The translations under genes were made by a program, and so were the position numbers. Shown here one piece after another: positions 25,587 through 34,203 of a DNA stretch of 64,000 bases. Location: positions 1 to 64,000 of the forward strand of contig JBBQNG010000001.1 in assembly GCA_038329645.1 (NCBI GenBank), given 5' to 3'. Each line of letters starts with the position of its first letter. Within the stretch, counting starts at the first letter, position 1. Source of the stretch: SZAS-79 sp038329645. Its GTDB lineage: Bacteria > Pseudomonadota > Gammaproteobacteria > Burkholderiales > SG8-39. The notes under the pieces were generated by a model, which saw only the letters and a list, made by a program, of their open reading frames with translations, ran no database searches and was not told where the DNA came from.

Positions 25587-25999
25587 GAGCCGTGACCTTT
25601 AGGCATTATATGCACATTACCGGATGTAAGTCCTTGCTCTTTATCCCTGCTGCCGCCTCCGGCGACGAGTTTGTCGAGATACTCCGCCCACAGCCGCTCC
25701 TGATCGGAGCCGAGCGAATAAAGGTAATCCCACGAGTAAATGCCGGTCGCGTGGCCGTCGGAAAACGTGGGCTGAACCGCGTACGAGCCGACTGGCTCCA
25801 GCGAGACGATGCCGACCTCGCGCTTGCCGGTCTGGAGCACCTCCTGGCCGGGACCGTGCCCGCGCACCTCGGCCGAGGGCGAGAGCACGCGCAGGAACTC
25901 GTAGGGCAAGCTAAAGCTGCGCCCGTCAGAAAACGCGATTTCCAGCACGCGCGACTTCTGGTGCAGCTTGATCTCGGTAGGCGTCGGCGTATCGCTCAT
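25583..25999 (-). CDS. DUF971 protein
   Basis: A 138-residue protein of the DUF971 family (fold of the N-terminal domain of gamma-butyrobetaine hydroxylases). Seen: TEIKLHQKSRVLEIAFSDG, FSLPYEFLRVLSPSAEV, VGIVSLEPVGSYAVQPTFSD and GIYSWDYLYSLG. The family may be linked to iron-sulphur protein handling, but no reaction is established. Starts at 25999 or six codons upstream at 26017 are both possible; neither has a strong ribosome-binding site. It is the first gene of the ubi run and is divergent from phoB across a 104-base gap containing a Pho box. Confidence 0.85.
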   Translation of the reverse strand: MSDTPTPTEIKLHQKSRVLEIAFSDGRSFSLPYEFLRVLSPSAEVRGHGPGQEVLQTGKREVGIVSLEPVGSYAVQPTFSDGHATGIYSWDYLYSLGSDQERLWAEYLDKLVAGGGSRDKEQGLTSGNVHIMPKGHGS

Positions 26000-26046
26000 A
26001 GGGGCGGGATCATACATGGGCGCAGTTTCCCGCGATTGCAACAAAA

Positions 26047-26064
26047 CTGTCATGCAATCTTCAT
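26047..26064 (+). promoter_or_regulatory. Pho box upstream of phoB
   Basis: Two direct heptamers, CTGTCAT (26047-26053) and TCTTCAT (26058-26064), separated by GCAA, close to the consensus CTGTCAT-N4-CTGTCAT. The spacing of 11 bases per half-site matches a PhoB dimer site. It lies 39 bases before the phoB ATG, so autoregulation is expected. It also lies 48 bases upstream of the divergent DUF971-ubiE operon. Confidence 0.75.
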
Positions 26065-26103
26065 ACAATCAGCGGTGATGCAAACCCCTCAAGCAGGTGC
26101 CTC

Positions 26104-26802
26104 ATGGCCGTAAACATCCTCGTGGTCGAAGACGAGCCGGCCATCCAGGAGCTCATCGCGGTGAACCTGGAGCATGCCGGGCACCATGTGATCAGGGCAC
26201 GCGATGCCGAAGGCGCGGCCGCCATCGTCCGCAATGCCTTGCCGGACCTGATGCTCATCGACTGGATGCTGCCGGGAATGTCCGGCGTCGCGCTCGCCAA
26301 GCAGATGCGGCTGGACGAGCGCACGCGCGGCATCCCGATCATCCTGCTCACTGCACGCTCCGACGAGCAGGACAAGGTCACCGGCCTCGAGGCCGGGGCG
26401 GACGACTACGTGACCAAGCCGTTTTCGCCGCGCGAGCTGATGGCACGCATCAAGGCCGTGCTGCGCCGGCGCGCGCCGCAGATGACCGACGACCCCGTCG
26501 AGATCCGCGGCTTGCGGCTGGATCCCTCCACGCGCCGGGTCTTCGGCAACCAGGCGCCGCTGGCCCTGGGGCCGACCGAGTTCCGCCTGCTCCACTTCCT
26601 CATGACGCATGCCGAGCGGGTCCATTCGCGCGCGCAGTTGCTCGACCAGGTCTGGGGCGACCACGTGTTCGTCGAGGAGCGCACCGTCGATGTCCATATC
26701 CGGCGCCTGAGGAAATCGCTCGAGCCCAGCGGCCATGATCGTTACGTGGAAACCGTGCGCGGCTCGGGCTACCGGTTCACGGCGGAGCCTGTGGAAATAT
26801 AG
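26104..26802 (+). CDS. phoB: Phosphate regulon response regulator PhoB
   Basis: OmpR/PhoB-type regulator that activates phosphate-starvation genes after phosphorylation by PhoR. The 232-residue protein has a receiver domain (ILVVEDEPAIQELI; phospho-acceptor Asp53 in LMLIDWMLPGMSG; Lys in DDYVTKPFSPRELMAR) and a winged-helix DNA-binding domain from about residue 130 (LALGPTEFRLLHFLMTH, VDVHIRRLRKSLEP, VRGSGYRF). A Pho box lies upstream and phoR downstream. The pst transporter genes and phoU are not in the window. Confidence 0.95.
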   Translation: MAVNILVVEDEPAIQELIAVNLEHAGHHVIRARDAEGAAAIVRNALPDLMLIDWMLPGMSGVALAKQMRLDERTRGIPIILLTARSDEQDKVTGLEAGADDYVTKPFSPRELMARIKAVLRRRAPQMTDDPVEIRGLRLDPSTRRVFGNQAPLALGPTEFRLLHFLMTHAERVHSRAQLLDQVWGDHVFVEERTVDVHIRRLRKSLEPSGHDRYVETVRGSGYRFTAEPVEI

Positions 26803-26804
26803 GA

Positions 26805-26830
26805 ACGTGGGAACCTGACGGTTCCCACGT
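26805..26830 (+). terminator. Perfect hairpin between phoB and phoR
   Basis: An 11-bp perfect stem, ACGTGGGAACC (26805-26815) and GGTTCCCACGT (26820-26830), with the loop TGAC, starts two bases after the phoB stop. No T-run follows, so full termination is unlikely; it may stabilise the phoB message or attenuate phoR. A second stem, CCGTCC (26862-26867) against GGACGG (26876-26881), lies closer to phoR. The two together fill most of the 104-base gap. Confidence 0.45.
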
Positions 26831-26906
26831 GCCCCCTCCCTAACAGCCCGCTGTAATATGTCCGTCCGAAATTGGGGACGGTCCACTTGATGCGGAGGTG
26901 CCTGGA

Positions 26907-28226
26907 TTGAATACCGCATGGGCCGGGTTCTGGAGCACGACGGCGGCCCTGGTCCTGGCCGCCTTGGTCGTGTGGCCACTTGCGGATGCGCAGTGGGCGC
27001 TTGCGTTGCTGGCTGCCGGATTTGCGGCTCTCGGCGCGTACCACGTGCGCAATTTGGCCGCTTTCCTGAGCTGGCTGAAAATTCCCCGGCGCGAATCCCT
27101 GCCGGTCGGCAAGGGCGCGTGGGAGCAGGCTTTCACCGGCTTGCACCAGCATTTCAGGGCGCGTGACGAGTCCGAGCGGGCCGTCGCGGTTGCGCTCGCG
27201 CGTTTTCGCGCGGCGGGCCAGGCCCTGCCCGACGGCGTCGTAATCCTCAACAACCAGAGCGAGATCGAGTGGGCCAACCCGACGGCCGAGCGTCACCTCG
27301 ACATCGGCACGCAAAGGGATGCAGGCCAGGCGATCACCAACCTGCTGCGCAATCCGGATTTCGTCGCCTACCTCGAAGCGGGCAATTTCGGCGAACCGCT
27401 GGTCCTGCGCCGCGCGCGCGGCGATGCGTCCGTACTGACGTTGCACGTGATCGAGTTCGGCGACGACCAGAAGCTGCTCCTCACGCGCGACATTACCGCG
27501 CAGGAAAAATCCGACACCATGCGCCGCGACTTTGTGGCCAACGTTTCGCACGAGCTGAAAACCCCGGTCACGGTGCTGTCCGGATTCGTGGAGACGCTTT
27601 CGAACGACGAGATCCCGCTGTCGGACGCGCAGCGCAGGAAGTTCCTCGGGCTCATGTCCGACCAGGCCCACCGCATGGAGAGCCTCATCGAGGACCTGCT
27701 CACACTTTCTGCACTGGAATCCTCGACCCTGCCCACGGACGAGCGGTCGATCGACATCCGTGCGTTTGTCGAAAATCTGGCCGAGGAGGCGCGCATCCTT
27801 TCAGGCGGGCGGCACAAGGTGGCTTTCTCGGTCGAGGCGGACTCGCGCCTGACCGGCGGGGTGCAGGAGCTTGCCAGCGCGTTCTCGAACCTCGTCTCGA
27901 ATGCGGTGCGCTATACGGCCGAAGGCGGGACGATCCGGCTCACCTGGCGGCTGCGCGACGGGCAGGGCGTCTTCAGTGTTGAAGACTCCGGCATCGGGAT
28001 TGAGCGGCGCCATATCGCCCGGCTCACCGAGCGGTTCTACCGGGTGGACAACAGCCGCTCGCGCGAGACCGGCGGGACGGGCCTGGGCCTGGCGATCGTC
28101 AAGCATGTATTGACCCGCCACCAGGCAGGGCTGGAGATCCGCAGCGAGTTCGGCCGGGGCTCGATCTTCAGCGCGGTTTTCCCCGCGCACCGCGTGGAGA
28201 AAGCCGGCGCCGCCCGGGCAGCCTAG
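26907..28226 (+). CDS. phoR: Phosphate regulon sensor histidine kinase PhoR
   Basis: Membrane histidine kinase that phosphorylates PhoB. I chose the TTG at 26907 because GGAGG (26894-26898) ends eight bases before it; the GTG at 26898 overlaps that site. The 439-residue product has two hydrophobic helices in the first ~45 residues, a short linker, a PAS domain (ALPDGVVILNNQSEIEWANP, about 107-126), the H-box VANVSHELKTPVTVLSGF with His215, the N-box SNLVSNAVRYT, and G-boxes VEDSGIGIERRH and GGTGLGLAIVKHVL. It follows phoB after two hairpins. Confidence 0.94.
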   Translation: MNTAWAGFWSTTAALVLAALVVWPLADAQWALALLAAGFAALGAYHVRNLAAFLSWLKIPRRESLPVGKGAWEQAFTGLHQHFRARDESERAVAVALARFRAAGQALPDGVVILNNQSEIEWANPTAERHLDIGTQRDAGQAITNLLRNPDFVAYLEAGNFGEPLVLRRARGDASVLTLHVIEFGDDQKLLLTRDITAQEKSDTMRRDFVANVSHELKTPVTVLSGFVETLSNDEIPLSDAQRRKFLGLMSDQAHRMESLIEDLLTLSALESSTLPTDERSIDIRAFVENLAEEARILSGGRHKVAFSVEADSRLTGGVQELASAFSNLVSNAVRYTAEGGTIRLTWRLRDGQGVFSVEDSGIGIERRHIARLTERFYRVDNSRSRETGGTGLGLAIVKHVLTRHQAGLEIRSEFGRGSIFSAVFPAHRVEKAGAARAA

Positions 28227-29851
28227 TCGGCAAGCACCTCGTAGGACATGCGCTCGAAATCCGGGCCGCGCTCGATCAGGTCGACGAGCCTTACGCGCAA
28301 AGCCTGCTGGACGAAGACCTCGATCACGCGCTTGGGCTTGTACCAGCCGGCAGGCAGGATCAGGGTCGGCGGCGATTTGAGCGCGGCGACTTCGGTGAGA
28401 GTCAGCGCAGCGATGTATTTTTCGTTCGCCGCATTGAGGCCGTAGGGGCGGACTGCAATCGCCGCGGGAAGGCCCGGCAGCAGGCGCAGGCCCGCGTTGA
28501 GCGCACCGTCGGTCCCCTGCATCAGCCAGCGCGCCTGGGCGAGCATGAAATTCTTCGCGTCGCCGGGACGCACCGCGATCAACTGGCCGTGCGCGAAACG
28601 CTTGCCGGGACTGCCTGCCGGACGCACCATGCGCAGGCCGGACACGCTCTCGTCCTCGACCTGCCAGTGCTCGAGGAGAAAGCCGTGCACCGCGCTGTAG
28701 TCGTCCTCGTCCTTGGTGCTGACGCGGCCGAACGTTGCGATCTGGTCGCGCTCCTTCTGGGTCAACTCCTTCTGGCCGCCCGGCTGGCGAAAAACCTTGC
28801 CGGAGATGTAGTAGTGGACCGCGGCCATGTCGTTGCACACCATCGCCGCCTGCGAAACGGGCTTGCGCTCGGCGCGCGGCGGGCGTGGCTGGCACCACTG
28901 GCGGTAGAGGAAGATCAGCAGCTGCTCGCACGACGGCTGCACGCAGTCCTCGCCGAGCGCGAGCTTGGCGGGCGACTCGCCCTTGCGCAGGAGGCCAATC
29001 CGGTTCTTGAGGCTCTTGGCCAGGCGGCTCACATCGAGAAAGCGCGGATCGTTGATTTCGTTGTCGCCCGAGCCGGTAAGCCTTTCCGGCGGCTTGTCGC
29101 CTGCCACATCGACCACGAGCGGGAGCATTCCCTCCTCGGCCAGCGGCTGGGCGGACACGTCGACCTTTTCGGCCCAGCGCTCGAGCAGGAACCCGACGAA
29201 AGACAGCTGCCGGCGGGCAAGCTCGTTGGGGTTGGCCATTCCCATGAGCAGCGCGCGCATGTATTGGATGCGCGGCGTGGCATCGTGGACGTCGCGGTTG
29301 AGGTAGTCCTTCACCTCCTCGTCGGCCACGCCGAGCGCCTCGGCGAATTTGTACGCGCGATGCAGCGCCTGCCAGTCGGACCCCGGCACCTCGCGATAAG
29401 CCCGGTAGTGGTGGAACATCTTCAGGCCGCCGTAGGCAAGCACCCTTTGCGCGAGCAGTGCCGCGTGGGTGCGCATGCCTGTCTCGTCCGCACCGCTCGC
29501 GGCCATGCAATGCAGATACCCCACGCGCATCTGTTCCCACAGCTCGGTCGTCCCGGCGAAGATGGCCGATTCGGTTTCCGCCATGGGCAGGGCGCGGTTG
29601 GTGAACCGCTTTGCCTGCTCGATCTGCACGAAGGCGACCGCCTCGCGCAGCGCTTCGAGCACCTGCAGGCGCATTGCCGCCTTGCAGGGAAACCGGTTGA
29701 ACTCGGTCACCTGGGCGAGCAGCTGGCGTTGCGCTTCGGCGACGTTTGCCAGCGGCACATGCTCGAGCCAGGCCTTGCAGGCAAGCACGTCGCTGAATTC
29801 GGGCGCGGCTTCGGCGGAAATTTCCGGCAGTTCGAGTTCGGCGTCGGTCAT
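28223..29851 (-). CDS. Unrecognised conserved-looking protein, 542 residues
   Basis: I do not recognise this protein. The ATG at 29851 avoids overlap with the HIT gene; a longer frame would reach 29908. No signal peptide or membrane helix is visible. The N-terminal ~230 residues are mainly helical (VAEAQRQLLAQVTEFNRFP, LREAVAFVQIEQAKRF, LGVADEEVKDYLNRD). The C-terminal ~170 residues are beta-rich, with GQLIAVRPGDAKNFMLAQAR and GLRLLPGLPAAIAVRPYGL, reminiscent of a PilZ-like barrel, but an RxxxR motif is not clear. It overlaps phoR tail-to-tail by four bases and follows the HIT gene by 16 bases. A c-di-GMP link is only a guess. Confidence 0.7.
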   Translation of the reverse strand: MTDAELELPEISAEAAPEFSDVLACKAWLEHVPLANVAEAQRQLLAQVTEFNRFPCKAAMRLQVLEALREAVAFVQIEQAKRFTNRALPMAETESAIFAGTTELWEQMRVGYLHCMAASGADETGMRTHAALLAQRVLAYGGLKMFHHYRAYREVPGSDWQALHRAYKFAEALGVADEEVKDYLNRDVHDATPRIQYMRALLMGMANPNELARRQLSFVGFLLERWAEKVDVSAQPLAEEGMLPLVVDVAGDKPPERLTGSGDNEINDPRFLDVSRLAKSLKNRIGLLRKGESPAKLALGEDCVQPSCEQLLIFLYRQWCQPRPPRAERKPVSQAAMVCNDMAAVHYYISGKVFRQPGGQKELTQKERDQIATFGRVSTKDEDDYSAVHGFLLEHWQVEDESVSGLRMVRPAGSPGKRFAHGQLIAVRPGDAKNFMLAQARWLMQGTDGALNAGLRLLPGLPAAIAVRPYGLNAANEKYIAALTLTEVAALKSPPTLILPAGWYKPKRVIEVFVQQALRVRLVDLIERGPDFERMSYEVLAD

Positions 29852-29867
29852 CTTGTCGGGAACAGAT

Positions 29868-30275
29868 TCAGTTGAGCAGCTCGGCAAGCTTGGCTGCGAT
29901 CGCGGCATCGCTCACCTCGGGCCGGCCGGCCGGCGCAGCACGGCGCGGCGGGCCCCAGGAAGGTTCGGGAAAATGCGGGTCGTCCGCGGCGCGCGGGATC
30001 ACGTGCCAATGCAGATGGGGCACCTGGTTGCCGAAGCTGGCCAGGTTCATCTTGTCGGGCTGGAACAGGCCGCGCAGGGTGGATTCGGTGGCGAACACCG
30101 CCTGCATCAGGCGGGAGCGCTCGTCCACGGCGAGATCGGTCATCTCGCGCGCGTGGCGGTTAAGCACCACCCGGCACAGGCCCGGATAGTCGGCGCCCGG
30201 GATGCGCACGATCCGGCAGAAGTCGTCGCGCCAGAGCACGGTTCCGCCCTCCTCTTCGCACAGCAAGCAATGCAT
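29868..30275 (-). CDS. HIT family nucleotide-binding protein
   Basis: A 135-residue histidine-triad protein; the family hydrolyses or transfers nucleotidyl groups from dinucleotides or AMP conjugates. The triad is HLHWHVIPR, with the catalytic His in the last position. It starts with a CxxC-like pair (MHCLLCEEEGG) that may bind zinc, and has RVVLNRHAREMTDL in the core. The C-terminal ~25 residues are an Ala/Pro-rich extension. It lies 13 bases after the large FAD/Fe-S oxidoreductase gene on the same strand. Confidence 0.92.
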   Translation of the reverse strand: MHCLLCEEEGGTVLWRDDFCRIVRIPGADYPGLCRVVLNRHAREMTDLAVDERSRLMQAVFATESTLRGLFQPDKMNLASFGNQVPHLHWHVIPRAADDPHFPEPSWGPPRRAAPAGRPEVSDAAIAAKLAELLN

Positions 30276-30288
30276 CCCCCGGTTTCCT

Positions 30289-33200
30289 TTAGAGCAGGAC
30301 GCGCTCTATCCCGCCGTTGTTGGCTTTCTTGACAAAGCCCGGCAGCCATTCGGGGCCGAGCAGGTGGCGGGCCAACTCGACCACAATATAGTCGGACTGC
30401 ACGCCGGTGTCATCCGCAAATCGTGTCAATCCTTGCAAGCACGAAGGGCACGAAGTGAGCATTTTCACCTCCCCCTTGTGGCCTGAGGATTCGATCGCCG
30501 CCACCCCTTTCCTGAATTCCTCCTCCTTGCGAAAGCGCACCTGGGTCGACACGTCCGGCCGGGTCACTGCGAGCGTGCCGGACTCGCCGCAGCAGCGATC
30601 CGACAGCGCGACGTCCCCGCCCAGCAGCGCATTCACGACCTTCATCGGCTGCTGGGTCTTGATCGGCGTGTGGCAGGGGTCGTGGTACATGTAGCGGACC
30701 CCGTCGACGCCTTCGAGCTTGACGCCTTTTTCGAGCAGGTACTCGTGGATGTCCAGCAGGCGGCAGCCGGGGAAGATCTTCTCGAATTCGTATTTCTCCA
30801 GCTGGTCCATGCATGTGCCGCACGACACGATCACGGTCTTGATGTCGAGATAGTTAAGCGTCGTCGCCAGCCGGTGGAAGAGCACGCGGTTCTGGGTGAT
30901 GATGCGCTCGCCCTTTTCCGCCTCGCCGGCCGAGGTCTGCGGGTAGCCGCAGCAAAGGTAGCCCGGCGGCAGCACGCACTGCGTGCCGATCTCGTAGAGC
31001 ATCGCCTGCGTCGCCAGCCCCACCTGCGAGAACAGGCGCTCCGACCCGCAGCCCGGAAAATAGAACACCGCGTCCGAGTCCTCGGTCACCTTGGCCGGGT
31101 CGCGGATGATCGGCACGATGCGCGCATCTTCCACATCTAGCAGCGCGCGTGCGGTTCGTATCGGCACGTTCGCCGGCATCGGCTTGTTGATGAAATGCAC
31201 CACTTGCGCGACCAGCGCCGGGCGCCCGCCGGTGGTTGCCGGCGGATGCGCGGTCTGCCGGCCTGCGAGGCCGACGCGCTTGGCGAGGCGGTAGGCCAGG
31301 CGCTGCAGCTTGTAGCCCCATTCGATCATCACCGTGCGCACCACCTTGATCTTGCGCGGGTCGGTCGCGTTGAGGAACAGCATCGATGCCGCGGTGCCCG
31401 GATTGAAGCGGCGCTTGCCCTGGCGGCGCAGAAGGTTGCGCATTGCAATCGACACGTCGCCAAAGTCGATGTCCACCGGACAGGGACTCGCGCACTTGTG
31501 GCACACCGTGCAGTGGTCGGCCACGTCGCTGAATTCGTCGTAGTGCGCGAAAGACACGCCGCGCCGCGTCTGCTCCTCGTACAGGAAGGCTTCGGTAAGC
31601 AGCGACGTGGCGAGGATCTTATTGCGCGGCGAATACAGGATGTTGGCGCGCGGGACGTGCGTCGCGCACACCGGTTTGCACTTGCCGCAGCGCAGGCAAT
31701 CCTTGATCGACTCGTTGATCGCACCCAGGTCGGACTGCTCGAGGATCAGCGATTCGGCGCCAAGGAGCGAGAAGCTCGGCGTGTACGCATTGGCGAGGTC
31801 GCCGCCGGCGAGCAGCTTGCCCGCATTGAACCGGCCTTCCGGGTCGATCTTCTGCTTGTAGGCGCGGAACGCCTCGATCTCCTCCGGCTCGAGGTAATCC
31901 ATCTTGGTGATGCCGATGCCGTGCTCGCCGGAGATGACGCCGCCCAGCGACTTGGCCAGCTTCATGATGCGCGCAACGGACTGGTTGGCCCGCTGCAGCA
32001 TCAGGTAGTCATCCGAGTTGACCGGGATGTTGGTGTGCACGTTGCCGTCGCCAGCATGCATGTGAAGCGCGACGAACACGCGCCCGCGCAGCACCTTCTT
32101 GTGGACGGCCTGGGCCCCTTCCACCACCTTGCCGAACGCGAGGCCGTTGAAGATTCGCAGGAGCTCCCCGCGCAGCTCGGCTTTCCACGAGACTCGCAAC
32201 GCGTGGGACTGGATCGCCGCAAAGACCGTCGCATATTGCTGCGACAGCTCGTTGTGCAGGGCGCCCCAGCCCGACACCTCGGAGGTGAGGTCGGATGCCG
32301 GCGAGTCGAGATGGTCGAGCAGCCACTGCCAGCGCGCGCGCACCTTCTGGATCGCCTCGAGCGCCTGCAGCGGACGGTCGCCGAGCAGTTCCGCCGGCGC
32401 GACTTTCACGTCTTGCTGCACGAGCGGCAGTTCGGCGGAGAAATAGGCCGACAGCGCATCGAGCAGCTCAAGCTTATTCGCGATTGACAGCTCGATATTG
32501 ATGCGCTCGATGCCGTCGGAGTAGTCGGCCAGGCGCGGCAGCGGGATGACCACGTCCTCGTTGATCTTGAACGCGTTGGTGTGCTTGGCGATCGCCGCGG
32601 TGCGCGCGCGGTCGAGCCAGAAGCGCTTGCGGGTTTCCGCGGTGACCGCCACGAACCCTTCGCCGCCCCGCGCGTTGGCGATGCGCACGACCGCCGAGGC
32701 GGCGCTCGCGACGTCATCGACGTTGTCGCCCACGATGTCGCCGAAGAGGGCCATCTTGGGGCGCTGATTGCGGCGCGCCTTGGTGGCGTACCCCACCGCC
32801 TTGAGATAGCGCTCGTCCAGGTGCTCGAGACCCGCGAGCTGTGCAGTGGGGTGCGCGTCGAGGTAATCCTTGATCTCGACGATCGCCGGCACCGCGTCGT
32901 GCGTATTACCGAAGAATTCGAGGCACACGGTGCGCACATGCGCGGGCATCCGGTGCAGGATGAAACGCGCCGAGGTGATGATCCCGTCGGTGCCCTCCTT
33001 CTGCACGCCGGGCAGGCCGGAGAGGAACTTGTCGGTGACATCCTTTCCGAGACCCGCTTTCCTGAACGCGCCGCCCGCGATCTCTATGTGGCTTTCCTCG
33101 ATCAGCTTGCGCCCGTCGGCCGCATAGCGGCAGACCCGGAAAGTAGCCTTTTTCGCGTCGTGGATCTTGCCCAGGTTATGGTCGACGCGCTCGACTTCGA

Positions 33201-34119
33201 GCCATTCGGCATCCGGGGTCACCATGCGCCAGGACGCGAGGTTGTCTATCGCCGTGCCCCACAGGACGGCCTTCTTGCCCCCGGCGTTCATTGCAACGTT
33301 GCCGCCGATGCACGAGGCATCGGCGGAGGTGGGATCCACCGCGAAAACGAGTCCCGCCGACTCGGCCGCGTCCATCACGCGCCGCGTGACTACGCCTGCG
33401 CCGCAACGAATGGTCGTGGTGCTGCGCGCGAGGCCCGGCAGGACGATGTCCTCGACCGCGCCGAGCGTCTCGAGCTTCTCGGTATTGATCACCGCGGAGC
33501 GGCGCTTGAGCGGGACGGCACCGCCCGTGTAGCCGGTGCCGCCGCCGCGGGGAATGATCGTCAGGCCGAGGCGGATCAGCTCGCGCACGATCGGCTGAAC
33601 CTCCTCCTCGGTATCGGGAGACACGACCACGAACGGGTATTCGACCCGCCAGTCGGTCGCGTCGGTGACGTGCGACACGCGGGCGAACCCGTCGAACGCG
33701 ATGTTGTCCTTGCGCGTCACGCGCGCCAGCCGGCGCAGCGCCTTGCGCCGCAGGGCACGCGTGCGATCGAATGCGATATCGAACTTGGCGACCGCTTCGC
33801 GCGCCGCGTTGAGGAGCGCCTGCACCTTGTCGCTGTCGCCGCGCCTGAGCTCGATCTCCTCGAGCCGTTTGCGCATTCCGGCCAGCACCTGGGCGCGGCG
33901 CCTGGGATGCTCGATGAGGTCGTCTTCCAGGTAGGGGTTGCGCTGCACGACCCAGATCTCGCCGAGCACTTCGTAGAGCATGCGCGCGGAGCGGCCCGTG
34001 CGGCGCTCGGCGCGCAACTCGCTGATCAGCTCCCAGGCGTCGGCGCCGAGCAGGCGCAGCACGATCTCCCGGTCCGAGAACGAGGTGTAGTTATAGGGGA
34101 TTTCGCGCAGGCGCTGCAT
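30289..34119 (-). CDS. Giant FAD-linked/4Fe-4S oxidoreductase with CCG domains (DUF3683 type)
   Basis: One 1276-residue polypeptide joins modules that in glycolate and lactate oxidases are separate. It has an N-terminal DUF3683-like region (residues 1-~150), a VAO-type FAD domain (about 165-800; LTIIPRGGGTGYTGGAVPL and SADASCIGGNVAMNAGGKKA), two 4Fe-4S motifs (CLRCGKCKPVC and CTVCHKCASPCPVDIDFGD), and CCG-type domains (CCGYPQTS, VSCGTCMDQL, DRCCGESGTL). The family is annotated as D-lactate or D-2-hydroxyacid dehydrogenase; the actual substrate is not shown by the sequence. A -10-like TAGAAT is on the minus strand at 34152-34147. Confidence 0.85.
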   Translation of the reverse strand: MQRLREIPYNYTSFSDREIVLRLLGADAWELISELRAERRTGRSARMLYEVLGEIWVVQRNPYLEDDLIEHPRRRAQVLAGMRKRLEEIELRRGDSDKVQALLNAAREAVAKFDIAFDRTRALRRKALRRLARVTRKDNIAFDGFARVSHVTDATDWRVEYPFVVVSPDTEEEVQPIVRELIRLGLTIIPRGGGTGYTGGAVPLKRRSAVINTEKLETLGAVEDIVLPGLARSTTTIRCGAGVVTRRVMDAAESAGLVFAVDPTSADASCIGGNVAMNAGGKKAVLWGTAIDNLASWRMVTPDAEWLEVERVDHNLGKIHDAKKATFRVCRYAADGRKLIEESHIEIAGGAFRKAGLGKDVTDKFLSGLPGVQKEGTDGIITSARFILHRMPAHVRTVCLEFFGNTHDAVPAIVEIKDYLDAHPTAQLAGLEHLDERYLKAVGYATKARRNQRPKMALFGDIVGDNVDDVASAASAVVRIANARGGEGFVAVTAETRKRFWLDRARTAAIAKHTNAFKINEDVVIPLPRLADYSDGIERINIELSIANKLELLDALSAYFSAELPLVQQDVKVAPAELLGDRPLQALEAIQKVRARWQWLLDHLDSPASDLTSEVSGWGALHNELSQQYATVFAAIQSHALRVSWKAELRGELLRIFNGLAFGKVVEGAQAVHKKVLRGRVFVALHMHAGDGNVHTNIPVNSDDYLMLQRANQSVARIMKLAKSLGGVISGEHGIGITKMDYLEPEEIEAFRAYKQKIDPEGRFNAGKLLAGGDLANAYTPSFSLLGAESLILEQSDLGAINESIKDCLRCGKCKPVCATHVPRANILYSPRNKILATSLLTEAFLYEEQTRRGVSFAHYDEFSDVADHCTVCHKCASPCPVDIDFGDVSIAMRNLLRRQGKRRFNPGTAASMLFLNATDPRKIKVVRTVMIEWGYKLQRLAYRLAKRVGLAGRQTAHPPATTGGRPALVAQVVHFINKPMPANVPIRTARALLDVEDARIVPIIRDPAKVTEDSDAVFYFPGCGSERLFSQVGLATQAMLYEIGTQCVLPPGYLCCGYPQTSAGEAEKGERIITQNRVLFHRLATTLNYLDIKTVIVSCGTCMDQLEKYEFEKIFPGCRLLDIHEYLLEKGVKLEGVDGVRYMYHDPCHTPIKTQQPMKVVNALLGGDVALSDRCCGESGTLAVTRPDVSTQVRFRKEEEFRKGVAAIESSGHKGEVKMLTSCPSCLQGLTRFADDTGVQSDYIVVELARHLLGPEWLPGFVKKANNGGIERVLL

Positions 34120-34203
34120 GGCGTCGGTGATGCGGGAGGGTGATCGATTCTATCCCACGTCCCGAGGGACCTACGTTACGCAGCACACATAGCTGCAGCA
34201 CCG

